Assembly (NCBI GenBank): GCA_007131525.1
Contig: SLQK01000326.1
Span: forward strand, 1-14,739
Direction: 5' to 3'
Source of the DNA: Nitriliruptoraceae bacterium
GTDB taxonomy: Bacteria; Actinomycetota; Nitriliruptoria; Nitriliruptorales; Nitriliruptoraceae
DNA: 14,739 nucleotides
In this document: piece after piece, positions 1 to 8,568 of the stretch
Layout of the letters: every line of letters begins with the position of its first letter
How positions within the stretch are numbered: position 1 is the first letter of the stretch
Notes under the pieces: model-generated
Database searches by the model: none
What the model was told of the DNA's origin: nothing
What the model saw: only the letters and a program-made list of their open reading frames with translations
Made by a program: the position numbers and the translations under genes

Positions 1-111
1 CCCGGGTACCGCGAGACCGCCGCCTACGGCCACGTCGGCCGCGAAGGCGACCGGTTCACCTGGGAGCGGACGGACCGCGCGGAGGCGCTCAAGGCCGCCG
101 CCGGCGCCTGA
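1..111 (+). CDS. metK: S-adenosylmethionine synthetase, C-terminal end (partial)
   Basis: Only the last 36 residues are in the window, read in frame 1 and ending at TGA 109-111. The visible peptide begins PGYRETAAYGHVGR and continues to FTWERTD, which matches the conserved C-terminal block of MetK, the enzyme that makes S-adenosylmethionine from ATP and methionine in the cytoplasm. The 5' part lies outside the window. The next gene, priA, starts 5 bases after the stop, so the two are probably co-transcribed. metK close upstream of priA is a familiar arrangement in actinobacteria. SAM is the methyl donor for RsmB encoded further on. The identification rests on a short but distinctive segment. 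Confidence 0.85.
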   Translation, partial: PGYRETAAYGHVGREGDRFTWERTDRAEALKAAAGA

Positions 112-116
112 GCCCG

Positions 117-2066
117 GTGGCCGGGTCCCCGCGCGTCGCCCACGTCGTCGTCGAGGTCGCGCCGTTCCACCTCGACCACCCCTTCGACTACCTCGTCCCC
201 GACGACCTCGAGGTGGCGGTCGGCCAGCGTGTCCAGGTCGTGTTCTCCGGCCGGCGGGTCCGCGGGCTCGTGGTCGGCACCGCCACCTCCAGCGAGGTGG
301 CCGCGACCCGGCTCCGCCCCATCGCCCGGGTGCTGGGACCCCACCGCTGGGTGCGGCCCGACGAGCTCGAGGTCCTGCGATGGGCCGCCGCCCGGTTCGG
401 TGCCCCCCTGGCCGACGTGCTCCGGCACGCCCTGCCCAACCGCACCGTCGACGTGGAGCGCCGCGCCGCCGAGGCCGGCTGGTTCCCCCCGGCGGTGGCG
501 GTGCGGCCCCGTTCCGACCCCCCGCCCGACGACGGTGCCCTGGCCGGGTCCTGGCGGGCCTACGGTGAGGGGGGCGGTGTGCTGCGCGACGCCGTGGCAG
601 GCGGCGCCGGGTCCTTCCTGTGGCGCCCGCTCCCCGGCGAGGATGTGGCCGCCCGGCTGGCTGAGCTGACCCAGCTGTGCCTGGCCAACGACCGCGACGT
701 GCTCCTGCTGGTGCCCGACCCGGCGTCGCCGACCGCCGATGCGGTGCTGACCTCCGCGGGCGACCTCGCCGTGGACCTACGTGGCGGGCCCGCCCCCCGC
801 ACCGTGTACCGCCGCTGGTTGCTGGCCCGCACCGGCCAGGCCCGGGTCGTCGTCGGCGAGCGCGGGGCGGCGTTCGTCCCGCTGGAGCGGCTCGGGCTCG
901 CGGTGGTCCTGGACGAGGCGAACCCGGCCTACAAGGAGCGACGCAGCCCCCGGCACCACGCCCGGGAGGTGGCCCTGGAACGGGCGCGTCGGGCCGGCGG
1001 GGTCGGCCTGCTGGTCGGCACCGTGCCCTCGGCCGTCGCGTGGCGGCTCCTGCGGGAGCGGCGGCTCACCCCGGTCGTCCCCGACCGCGACACCGAGCGC
1101 CGGGCCCGGCCCCGCGTGCGGATCGTGACCGGCCAGGACCAGCCCCGGGCCCGGTTGCTCCGGGAGTCCACCGCGGCGCTGCGTGCCGCGACCCGGGCGG
1201 GGACCTACGGCGTCGTCCTGGCCGCGCGGCGCGGCGAGGGTCGGGCGCTGGTCTGTCGCGACTGCGGTGAGCGGCTGACCTGCCGGGTCTGCGCCGCCAG
1301 CCTCTCCTCCGACGGCGGCGCCGGGACGGCCTGCGAGGGCTGCGGTGACCGGCGCCCGCGGCGGGCACCCTGCCGCGCCTGCCGGGGCACCGAGGTGGTG
1401 CCGCTGGCGGCCGGTGCCCAGCGCCTCGGTGCGGAGCTGCGCCGTGGGAGCGAGGTGGAGGTGGTGGTCCTCGAGGGCTACGGGCAGTCGCCGCCCCCAC
1501 CGCCCGCGATCCTGGTCACCACCCGGGGCTCGGTGCTGGACCGCCCACCCGGCCCGGTCGGCGCCGTCGTGCTCCCCGACCTCGACGGTGCGCTGCGGCG
1601 CCCCACCCTCGACGCCGCCGAGGACACGCTGCGCCTGGCCTGTCAGGTGGCGGCCTGGACCGTCGACGCCGGGCGGGATCCGGCCACCTCGACGGTGGTG
1701 GTCCAGACCCGCGAGCCCGAGCATCCCGCGCTGGCGGCGCTGGCCGCCTGGGACCCCGGGGGGTTCTGGCGGCACGAGGTGGCGACCCGCGCCGCGCTGC
1801 GGTTCCCACCCGCTGCCCACGCGATCCGGGTGACGGTCCCGCCCGGTGCCGCCGTCGACGACCGGCCGGTCGCAGCGGCCCTGGCGGCCGGCCTCGCGCC
1901 GGGCGACGACCTGCTGGGCCCGGTGCCGGCCGACGGCCGTGACGGCTACCTGATCAAGTGCGACGACCGGGCCGCCACCCTGGCGGCCCTCGCACCGCTC
2001 CGGTCGGCGGCCAGCCGGGCGGGGGTGGAGCTGCGGGTGGACGTCGACCCGGTCGACGCGCTGTAG
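117..2066 (+). CDS. priA: Primosomal protein N' (PriA), actinobacterial form lacking helicase motifs
   Basis: The 649-residue product has the usual PriA N-terminal DNA-binding start (VAHVVVEVAPFHLDHPFDYLVP) and an eight-cysteine zinc-binding region between Cys380 and Cys422 (CRDC, CRVC, CEGC, CRAC). PriA normally recognises stalled replication forks and reloads the replisome. The ATPase motifs are eroded here: the Walker A loop expected near residue 165 reads GSFLWRPLPGED with no GKT, the DEAH box near residue 265 reads LDEAN, and the AGRAGR-like motif VI is replaced by AAWTVDAGRD. Loss of helicase motifs is known for actinobacterial PriA, so this is probably a structural or DNA-binding protein and not a helicase. 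The length is close to that of mycobacterial PriA. The GTG start at 117 is the first one available and has no clear Shine-Dalgarno sequence, consistent with coupling to metK. Confidence 0.9.
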   Translation: MAGSPRVAHVVVEVAPFHLDHPFDYLVPDDLEVAVGQRVQVVFSGRRVRGLVVGTATSSEVAATRLRPIARVLGPHRWVRPDELEVLRWAAARFGAPLADVLRHALPNRTVDVERRAAEAGWFPPAVAVRPRSDPPPDDGALAGSWRAYGEGGGVLRDAVAGGAGSFLWRPLPGEDVAARLAELTQLCLANDRDVLLLVPDPASPTADAVLTSAGDLAVDLRGGPAPRTVYRRWLLARTGQARVVVGERGAAFVPLERLGLAVVLDEANPAYKERRSPRHHAREVALERARRAGGVGLLVGTVPSAVAWRLLRERRLTPVVPDRDTERRARPRVRIVTGQDQPRARLLRESTAALRAATRAGTYGVVLAARRGEGRALVCRDCGERLTCRVCAASLSSDGGAGTACEGCGDRRPRRAPCRACRGTEVVPLAAGAQRLGAELRRGSEVEVVVLEGYGQSPPPPPAILVTTRGSVLDRPPGPVGAVVLPDLDGALRRPTLDAAEDTLRLACQVAAWTVDAGRDPATSTVVVQTREPEHPALAALAAWDPGGFWRHEVATRAALRFPPAAHAIRVTVPPGAAVDDRPVAAALAAGLAPGDDLLGPVPADGRDGYLIKCDDRAATLAALAPLRSAASRAGVELRVDVDPVDAL

Positions 2067-2088
2067 GGGACACCCCGCCGCGGTTGCC

Positions 2089-2094
2089 TACCAT
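2089..2094 (+). promoter_or_regulatory. Candidate -10 element upstream of def
   Basis: TACCAT fits the actinobacterial TAnnnT -10 pattern and lies in the 53-base gap between priA and def, 31 bases before the def GTG. A start of transcription near 2101 would leave a short leader carrying the AAGGAG site. No convincing -35 hexamer is present about 17 bases upstream. The same core, CTAC(C/G)ATCG, recurs before rpe. This is a pattern match only. Confidence 0.3.
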
Positions 2095-2119
2095 CGCGCC
2101 AGCGACCAAGGAGCCGCCG

Positions 2120-2701
2120 GTGGGCAGGATGGAGATCCGCATCTTCGGTGACCCCGTGCTGCGCCAACGGGCCCACGAGGTCACCGACTTCGACGGTCGC
2201 CTGGCCACCCTCGCCGAGGACATGCTCGAGACCATGCGCGCCGCCGAGGGTGTGGGCCTCGCGGCCAACCAGGTCGGGGTGCTCAAGCGCCTGTTCACCT
2301 GGGAGGTCGCCCTGGAGGCCGAGGATGGGACCCGCTCGACCGAGGGTGGGGCCGTGGTCAACCCGCAGCTGCTCGACGCCTCTGAGGAGCTCCAGGACGG
2401 CGACGAGGGGTGCCTGTCCTTCCCCGGGCTGTTCTACCCCCTCGAACGGCCGCTGCGGGTCGAGGTCGCCTACCAGGACGTCGTCGGCGACGACCACCGG
2501 GTCGAGCTCGAGGGCTACTTCGCCCGCATCTGGCTCCACGAGATGGACCACCTCAACGGCATCCTGTTCGTCGACCACCTCGCGGCCCACGACCGCAAGG
2601 CGGCGCTCAAGCAGATGCGGGAGTACCGGCTGGCCGCCGGCCTCGACGACCCGGAACCACCGCGGCCCGGCGGCCTGCTGCTCGGCCGTCATCGCCGCTG
2701 A
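2120..2701 (+). CDS. def: Peptide deformylase
   Basis: The enzyme removes the N-terminal formyl group from nascent proteins at the ribosome and uses a bound metal ion. All three family motifs are present: GVGLAANQ at residues 44-51, EGCLS at 96-100 (metal ligand Cys98) and HEMDH at 140-144 (metal ligands His140 and His144, catalytic Glu141). I place the start at GTG 2120, giving 193 residues, because AAGGAG at 2108-2113 lies 6 bases before it. The internal ATG at 2129 (MEIRIFGDP) is the only close alternative and would be 15 bases from that site. The reading frame is open further upstream into priA, but that part has no family resemblance. The gene is followed after 15 bases by fmt, its functional partner, as in many bacteria. 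Confidence 0.95.
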   Translation: MGRMEIRIFGDPVLRQRAHEVTDFDGRLATLAEDMLETMRAAEGVGLAANQVGVLKRLFTWEVALEAEDGTRSTEGGAVVNPQLLDASEELQDGDEGCLSFPGLFYPLERPLRVEVAYQDVVGDDHRVELEGYFARIWLHEMDHLNGILFVDHLAAHDRKAALKQMREYRLAAGLDDPEPPRPGGLLLGRHRR

Positions 2702-2716
2702 CCACCGGAGCCCAGC

Positions 2717-3676
2717 ATGCGCATCGCCTTCCTCGGTACCCCTGACGTCGCGGTCCCGAGCCTCGACGCCCTGGTCGCCGCCGACGACATCGAGGTGGTC
2801 GTCGTGCTCTGCAACCCCGACCGCCCCAGGGGCCGGTCCCGCACCCCCGTGCCGCCGCCGGTGAAGGTCGCGGCCGAGCAGCACGGCATCGAGGTGTGGC
2901 AGCCGAGGCGGCCGCGGGAGGTGCTGGAGGAGTTCCGAGCGCTCGCGGTGGATGCCTGCGCGGTCGTCGCCTACGGCGCGCTGCTACCCCCCGACGTGCT
3001 GGCCGCCGGTGGTGCCGGGTTCGTGAACCTCCACTTCTCCCTGCTGCCGAGGTGGCGGGGGGCCGCGCCGGTCCAGCACGCCCTGCGGGCCGGGGACGAG
3101 GTGACCGGGGTGACCACCTTCGTGCTCGACGAGGGCATGGACACCGGGCCGGTGCTCCGCCGCGTCGAGGTCCCGGTCGAGCCCGGCGAGCGCGCGGGTG
3201 ACCTGCTGGCCCGGCTCGCCGAGCTCGGTGCCCCGGTGCTCGTGGAGTCGCTGCGGGCGCTGCACGCCGGCGAGCAGCCCGTCCCGCAGCCCGCGGAGGG
3301 GGCGACGCTCGCGCCCAAGATCCACCCCGAGGACGTCCAGCTCGACCTGTCCCGACCCGCCGAGGAGCTCAGCCGCCTGGTCCGCAGCGCCGACCCTGCG
3401 CCCGGTGCCCACACCACCTTCCGGGACGCGCGGCTGAAGGTGTTCGGCGCCGTCCCCGTGGCGGCGGCGAGCAGCCCGGAGCAGGACACCGCTCCGGCGG
3501 CCGGCACGGTGGTCGCCGTCGACAGGGAAGGGATCGTCGTCGCCTGCGGCAGCGGGGGGCTGCGGCTCACCGAGGTCCAGCCGGCCGGCAAGCCCCGGAT
3601 GGCCGCGACCGCCTTCGCGAACGGCGCCCGGATCGAGGTGGGGGAGCTGCTCGGCGGCGCTGACCCCGAGCCGTGA
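2717..3676 (+). CDS. fmt: Methionyl-tRNA formyltransferase
   Basis: This 319-residue enzyme transfers a formyl group from 10-formyltetrahydrofolate to Met-tRNA(fMet) for translation initiation. The N terminus MRIAFLGTPDVAVPSL is canonical. The catalytic residues can be placed at Asn104 and His106 (NLHFSLLPRWRGAAP) and Asp142 (DEGMDTGPVL), equivalent to Asn106, His108 and Asp144 of E. coli Fmt. The C-terminal OB-fold tRNA-binding domain follows from about residue 205 (APKIHPEDVQLD) to the end. The ATG at 2717 has GGAG at 2707-2710 with a 6-base spacer. Its stop overlaps the rsmB start in a GTGA, so rsmB is likely translated by reinitiation. Length and motifs are normal. Confidence 0.97.
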   Translation: MRIAFLGTPDVAVPSLDALVAADDIEVVVVLCNPDRPRGRSRTPVPPPVKVAAEQHGIEVWQPRRPREVLEEFRALAVDACAVVAYGALLPPDVLAAGGAGFVNLHFSLLPRWRGAAPVQHALRAGDEVTGVTTFVLDEGMDTGPVLRRVEVPVEPGERAGDLLARLAELGAPVLVESLRALHAGEQPVPQPAEGATLAPKIHPEDVQLDLSRPAEELSRLVRSADPAPGAHTTFRDARLKVFGAVPVAAASSPEQDTAPAAGTVVAVDREGIVVACGSGGLRLTEVQPAGKPRMAATAFANGARIEVGELLGGADPEP

Positions 3677-5007
3677 GCGGTGCGACCGGGCTCGCCGCAC
3701 GGCGGGCCGCACTCGCGGCCCTGACCCGCGTCGAGGAGCAGGGGACCTGGTCGAACCTCGCCGTCCCGGAGGCGATCGCCCGGCTCGACGAGCCCCGTGA
3801 CCGGGCCTTCGCCGCCCACCTCGCCTACGAGACCCTGCGGTGGGAGGGGACGCTGGACGCCGCGCTCGCCCTGGTCCTGCGCCGTCCCCTGGCCGACGTC
3901 GAGCCGGCGCTGCGGCGGATCCTGCGGCTCGGCGCCCTGCAGCTGCTGATCAGCGATGTGCCGGCCCGGGCGGCGGTGGACACCAGCGCGCAGCTCGCCC
4001 GGTCCGTGGTCCCGCCGGGTCGGGCGAAGGGAGCCGCCGGGTTCGTCAACGGCGTCCTGCGGGCCCTGCACCGCCGGGGCGACGACCTCGGTTGGCCCGA
4101 CCGGGGCGAGGACGCCGTCGGCCACCTGGCGCTCAGCACGGCGCACCCCCGCTGGGTGGTGGAGGACCTCACGGACCGCTTCGCCGTGGACCGGGTGGCG
4201 GCCATCCTCGCCGCCGACGACGTCGCGCCCGGGGTCACCCTGCGGGCCAACACCGATCGTGCGGCGCTCCTGGCCGAGCTCGCTGCGCTCGGCATCGACG
4301 CCGCACCCGGGGCGACGCCCGGTGCCGTCCGCGCCCCGGGGCTCGACCCGCGGGAGCTCGCCGCCGTCGCCGAGGGCCGGGCCGTGGTCCAGGACGAGGC
4401 GTCGATGCGGGTCGCGCTGGCCACCGGGGCGGGCCAGGGCGCCACGGTCCTGGACCTGTGCGCCGGACCCGGTGGCAAGACCACCCACCTCGCCCACCTG
4501 GTGGGTCCCACGGGCCGGGTCACCGCCGTGGAGCTCCACCCCCACCGGGCCCGCATGATCACCGCCGCCGCCGCGCGTCAGGGTGTCGAGGTGGAGGTCC
4601 TGGAGGGTGACGCCCGCACCCCACCGCTGCCCGAGGAGCGACGCTTCGACGTGGTCCTGCTCGACGCGCCCTGCACCGGGCTCGGCACGGGCCGCCGGCG
4701 GCCCGAGGTCCGTTGGCGCCGTCGTCCCGAGGACGCTGCGGCGCTGGCCGGGCTGCAGCTCGAGCTCCTGCGAGCGGCCGCCCACCGGGTGGCGCCGGGC
4801 GGGCGGCTCACCTACGCGGTGTGCACCTGGACCGCGGTCGAGACCACCGGGGTCGCCGACGCCTTCGACCGGGATGACGCCGCCTCGGGGTTCACCCGGA
4901 CCGGCACCACCCAGCTGTGGCCCGACACCGACGACACCGACGGGATGTTCATCGCGACGTGGGTGCGTCGTGGGTGCGCGGAGCGGTCGACCGACCGTGC
5001 CGGGTGA
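3673..5007 (+). CDS. rsmB: 16S rRNA (cytosine-967-C5)-methyltransferase
   Basis: The 444-residue protein has an N-terminal NusB-like RNA-binding domain (about residues 1-140) followed by a Rossmann-fold RNA m5C methyltransferase. The SAM-binding motif LDLCAGPGGK is at 260-269. The catalytic motif IV DAPCTG has Cys334, and motif VI has the second cysteine, Cys384, in YAVC, where YSTC is more usual. This is the Fmu/Sun family, which methylates C967 of 16S rRNA (E. coli numbering). The GTG start at 3673 overlaps the fmt stop by four bases. The order fmt-fmu-rpe-ribD is shared with mycobacteria, which supports orthology. The last dozen residues (CAERSTDRAG) look like an unconserved tail. Confidence 0.93.
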   Translation: MSGATGLAARRAALAALTRVEEQGTWSNLAVPEAIARLDEPRDRAFAAHLAYETLRWEGTLDAALALVLRRPLADVEPALRRILRLGALQLLISDVPARAAVDTSAQLARSVVPPGRAKGAAGFVNGVLRALHRRGDDLGWPDRGEDAVGHLALSTAHPRWVVEDLTDRFAVDRVAAILAADDVAPGVTLRANTDRAALLAELAALGIDAAPGATPGAVRAPGLDPRELAAVAEGRAVVQDEASMRVALATGAGQGATVLDLCAGPGGKTTHLAHLVGPTGRVTAVELHPHRARMITAAAARQGVEVEVLEGDARTPPLPEERRFDVVLLDAPCTGLGTGRRRPEVRWRRRPEDAAALAGLQLELLRAAAHRVAPGGRLTYAVCTWTAVETTGVADAFDRDDAASGFTRTGTTQLWPDTDDTDGMFIATWVRRGCAERSTDRAG

Positions 5008-5011
5008 GCGC

Positions 5012-5017
5012 TACGAT
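5012..5017 (+). promoter_or_regulatory. Candidate -10 element upstream of rpe
   Basis: TACGAT matches the actinobacterial TAnnnT -10 pattern. It sits five bases after the rsmB stop, in the 79-base gap before rpe, and shares the context CTAC(C/G)ATCG with the site before def. If used, it would give an internal start for the rpe-rib part of the operon with a leader of roughly 60 bases. No clear -35 hexamer at 16-18 bases is visible, so confidence is limited. Confidence 0.35.
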
Positions 5018-5086
5018 CGTGGACCGTTCCGGTGTGCGAGCCGTGCCGGAGCCGCCACGGGGGCGGGGAAGGGGAAGGGTGAGTCG

Positions 5087-5766
5087 GTGACCGAGCTGTC
5101 CATCGCACCGTCGATCCTGGCGGCGGACTTCGCCCGGCTCGGGGCCGAGGTCGCCGAGGTCGCGCCGGTCGTGCCCTCGATCCACGTCGATGTCATGGAT
5201 GGCCACTACGTCCCGAACATCTCCCTGGGCCATCCCGTGGTCGCCTCCCTGCGACGGGCCACCGACCGGGAGCTGGACTGCCACCTCATGATCACCGCCC
5301 CAGCGGTCTACGCCCCGCAGCTGGTCGACCTCGGCGCGGACGCGATCACCTTCCACCCCGAGGTGGAGGACGACCCGCTGCGGCTGGTCCACCGACTGCA
5401 CGAGCAGGGGGCCCGGGTCGGTGTCGCCATCAAGCCCGCGCACCCGGTGGCGATGGTGACCGAGCTGTTGCCGCACGTGGATCTGCTGCTGGTCATGACC
5501 GTCGAACCCGGGTTCGGTGGGCAGGAGTTCCTGCCCCACGCCGTCGAGAAGGTCGCCGAGGCGGCTCGCTGGCGCCGTGACCACGGCGCCCGTTTCCGCA
5601 TCCAGGTGGACGGTGGGATCGCGGCGGGCACGATCGCTGCGCCCGCGGCCGCCGGCGCCGAGGTGTTCGTGGCGGGCTCGGCGGTGTTCGGCGCGAGCGA
5701 CCGGGTGGAAGCCTGCGAGGACCTGCTCCGGCGAGCCAGGGCCGCCGCCGGGGTGGAGGTCGGTCA

Positions 5767-5770
<4 letters not shown>
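5087..5770 (+). CDS. rpe: Ribulose-phosphate 3-epimerase
   Basis: The 227-residue TIM-barrel enzyme interconverts ribulose 5-phosphate and xylulose 5-phosphate. Family motifs are complete: SIAPSILAADF at the N terminus; HVDVMDGHYVPN with metal ligands His33 and Asp35; CHLM with His66; VMTVEPGFGGQ as the phosphate-gripping loop; and QVDGG with Asp175. I chose the GTG at 5087 because it begins exactly at the conserved TELSIAPSIL and follows a purine-rich stretch (5067-5083) containing AAGGG about 7 bases upstream. The frame is open for a long way upstream inside rsmB, but that extension is not homologous. Ribulose 5-phosphate is a substrate of RibB encoded downstream, so the placement makes metabolic sense. 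Its stop overlaps the next start (GTGA). Confidence 0.96.
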
Positions 5771-6735
<965 letters not shown>

Positions 6736-6769
6736 GCCCGGCGGGCAGGCCGCCCGGTCTGGTCCCGTC

Positions 6770-7915
6770 ATGAGGTCGGTGGAGCGCGCCGCCCTGGCGC
6801 GGGCCGTCGCGCTGGCGGCCCGGGCGCACCCGCGGGTCAGCCCGAACCCCGCGGTCGGCTGCGTGCTGCTGCGGGGCGACCGGATCGTCGGGGAGGGCGT
6901 GACCGAACCGCCCCCCGGTCGCCACGCCGAGGTGGTCGCGTTGGCGGCGGCGGGTGACGCGGCCAGGGGCGCCACCGCGGTGGTGACCCTGGAGCCCTGC
7001 GCCCACCACGGCCGCACGCCGCCCTGCACGACGGCCCTGCTCGCCGCCGGGGTCGCACGGGTCGTGATCGGGCACCCCGACCCCCACGCGCTCGCCGCCG
7101 GCGGCGCCACGGCGCTCACGGCGGCGGGGGTCGAGGTGGTGGGTCCCCCGCCGCCTGGCACGGTGTTCCGCGGCGGCGTGGCGGGTCAGCTCGAGGGGTT
7201 CCTCACCGCGGTCGGCGAGGGCCGACCCCACGTCACCCTGAAGGTGGCGGTGACCGCGGACGGGTCCGTGGACCCGCCGCCGGGTCAGCGCTGGGTCACC
7301 GGCCCCGCGGCGCGCCGCGCCGTCCACCGCTGGCGCTCGGAGGTCGACGGGGTCCTGGTGGGCAGCGGCACCGTGCTGGCCGACGATCCCCGCCTCGACG
7401 TGCGTGACGTCGACCACGCCCACCAGCCCTCGGCGGTCGTGCTGGACGCCCGGCTCCGCACCCCGCCGACCGCCCGGGTCGCGCGGCCCGGCACCGTGAT
7501 CGTCACCGTCGACCTCGATGGCCACGACACCCCTGCGCTGGGTCCGCACGCGCAGCGGGCAGCCCGCCTGCGCGACACCGGCGTCCACCTCGTGGCGGTG
7601 CCCGCCGCCGCCGACGGCCGCGGTGTCGCACTCCCGGCGGCGCTGGCCGCCCTGGCCGGGACCGGGATCGTGTCCCTGCTCGCCGAACCGGGGCCTACGC
7701 TGTCGGGCGCGCTGCTGCGCGCCGGGCTCGTCGACCGACTGGTCCGGCACGTCGCCGTCCACCTCGGCGACGCCACCCCGAGTGCCCTGACCACCCCGCC
7801 CCGGGGGGCCTGGAGCCTCGAACGCAGCGGAGGGGCCGGAGCCGACGCGATCGTGCAGTACCGGGCGCTCCGCACGCCCCCCCGAAGCATCGCCCCACCG
7901 ACCCCCCACACGTGA
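6770..7915 (+). CDS. ribD: Bifunctional pyrimidine deaminase/reductase of riboflavin synthesis
   Basis: RibD carries out the second and third steps after GTP ring opening: deamination of the pyrimidine, then reduction of the ribosyl side chain with NADPH. The N-terminal cytidine-deaminase-like domain (about 1-145) has the zinc motif HAE at 52-54 and PCAHHGRTPPC at 76-86, with ligands His52, Cys77 and Cys86. The reductase domain (about 150-370) has VTADGS, VDGVLVGSGTVLADDP and AEPGPTLSGALL. The ATG at 6770 has no clear Shine-Dalgarno sequence, and a GTG at 6779 is an equally possible start in the same frame (three residues shorter). The length of 381 is slightly above the usual 340-370, with a short Pro-rich tail. 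ribE follows at once. Confidence 0.95.
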   Translation: MRSVERAALARAVALAARAHPRVSPNPAVGCVLLRGDRIVGEGVTEPPPGRHAEVVALAAAGDAARGATAVVTLEPCAHHGRTPPCTTALLAAGVARVVIGHPDPHALAAGGATALTAAGVEVVGPPPPGTVFRGGVAGQLEGFLTAVGEGRPHVTLKVAVTADGSVDPPPGQRWVTGPAARRAVHRWRSEVDGVLVGSGTVLADDPRLDVRDVDHAHQPSAVVLDARLRTPPTARVARPGTVIVTVDLDGHDTPALGPHAQRAARLRDTGVHLVAVPAAADGRGVALPAALAALAGTGIVSLLAEPGPTLSGALLRAGLVDRLVRHVAVHLGDATPSALTTPPRGAWSLERSGGAGADAIVQYRALRTPPRSIAPPTPHT

Positions 7916-7926
7916 GGAGCCCAGGG

Positions 7927-8568
7927 ATGTTCACCGGCATCGTCGAGGAGCTCGGCCAGGTCGCCGACATCGAGGTCCACGATGGCCATGCGCGCCTGCA
8001 CATCCGGTGCCGCGAGGTGCTCGACGGCGCTGTGGTCGGCGACTCCATCAGCGTCGACGGCACCTGCCTGACCGTGACGACGCTGCCGGAGGAGGGGTTC
8101 ACCGCCGACCTGATGGCCGAGACGCTCAGGGCCACCGCCCTCGGCGACCTCGAGGTCGGACGGCCCGTCAACCTGGAGCGGGCCATGCGGGCCGACGGGC
8201 GCCTGGGTGGCCACATGGTGCAGGGGCACGTCGACGGGGTCGGCACGATCACGGACCGCGAGGAGCTGCCGGGGACCGTGTTCGTCACGATCGACGCGCC
8301 GGCGTCGCTGGCGCGCTACCTGGTGCCGAAGGGGTCGATCTGCGTGTCGGGGGTCAGCCTCACCGTGGTCGACCGCACCGACGTGGGACGGTTCCGCATC
8401 GGTCTGATCCCGCACACCCTCGACGTGACGACCCTCGGGGTGTTGGGTGTGGGGGACCGGGTCAACCTCGAGGTGGACGTGATCGCCAAGTACGTCGAGC
8501 AGCTGCTGGCCGGTGGCGCACCGAGCCCCTACGTGCCCACCGACGTCGGCGGCGAGGAGGGTGCGTGA
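7927..8568 (+). CDS. ribE: Riboflavin synthase, alpha subunit
   Basis: This 213-residue enzyme dismutates two molecules of 6,7-dimethyl-8-ribityllumazine into riboflavin and the pyrimidine precursor. It has two tandem lumazine-binding repeats. The first starts MFTGIVEELG and contains GDSISVDGTCLTV and GGHMVQGHVDG. The second contains YLVPKGSICVSGVSLTVVD and IPHTLDVTTLG. I set the start at ATG 7927 because it gives the canonical MFTGIVEE N terminus and is preceded by AGGAG (7915-7919) with a 7-base spacer. A GTG at 7912 in the same frame would only add five unconserved residues. The stop overlaps the ribBA start by four bases. The product works with RibH, encoded two genes later. The name follows the E. 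coli-type convention; ribC is also used for this enzyme. Confidence 0.96.
   Translation: MFTGIVEELGQVADIEVHDGHARLHIRCREVLDGAVVGDSISVDGTCLTVTTLPEEGFTADLMAETLRATALGDLEVGRPVNLERAMRADGRLGGHMVQGHVDGVGTITDREELPGTVFVTIDAPASLARYLVPKGSICVSGVSLTVVDRTDVGRFRIGLIPHTLDVTTLGVLGVGDRVNLEVDVIAKYVEQLLAGGAPSPYVPTDVGGEEGA

Noticed and set aside
2971..4785. 604-codon open frame on the - strand opposite fmt and rsmB
   Set aside because: It spans two clear genes, has compositional bias only and shows no family motif.
5053..5086. Possible FMN riboswitch before rpe because of GGGGCGGGG-like purine runs
   Set aside because: The conserved RFN-element blocks are not there. The purine run is better explained as a ribosome binding region. 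The 34-base gap before ribD is too short to hold one.
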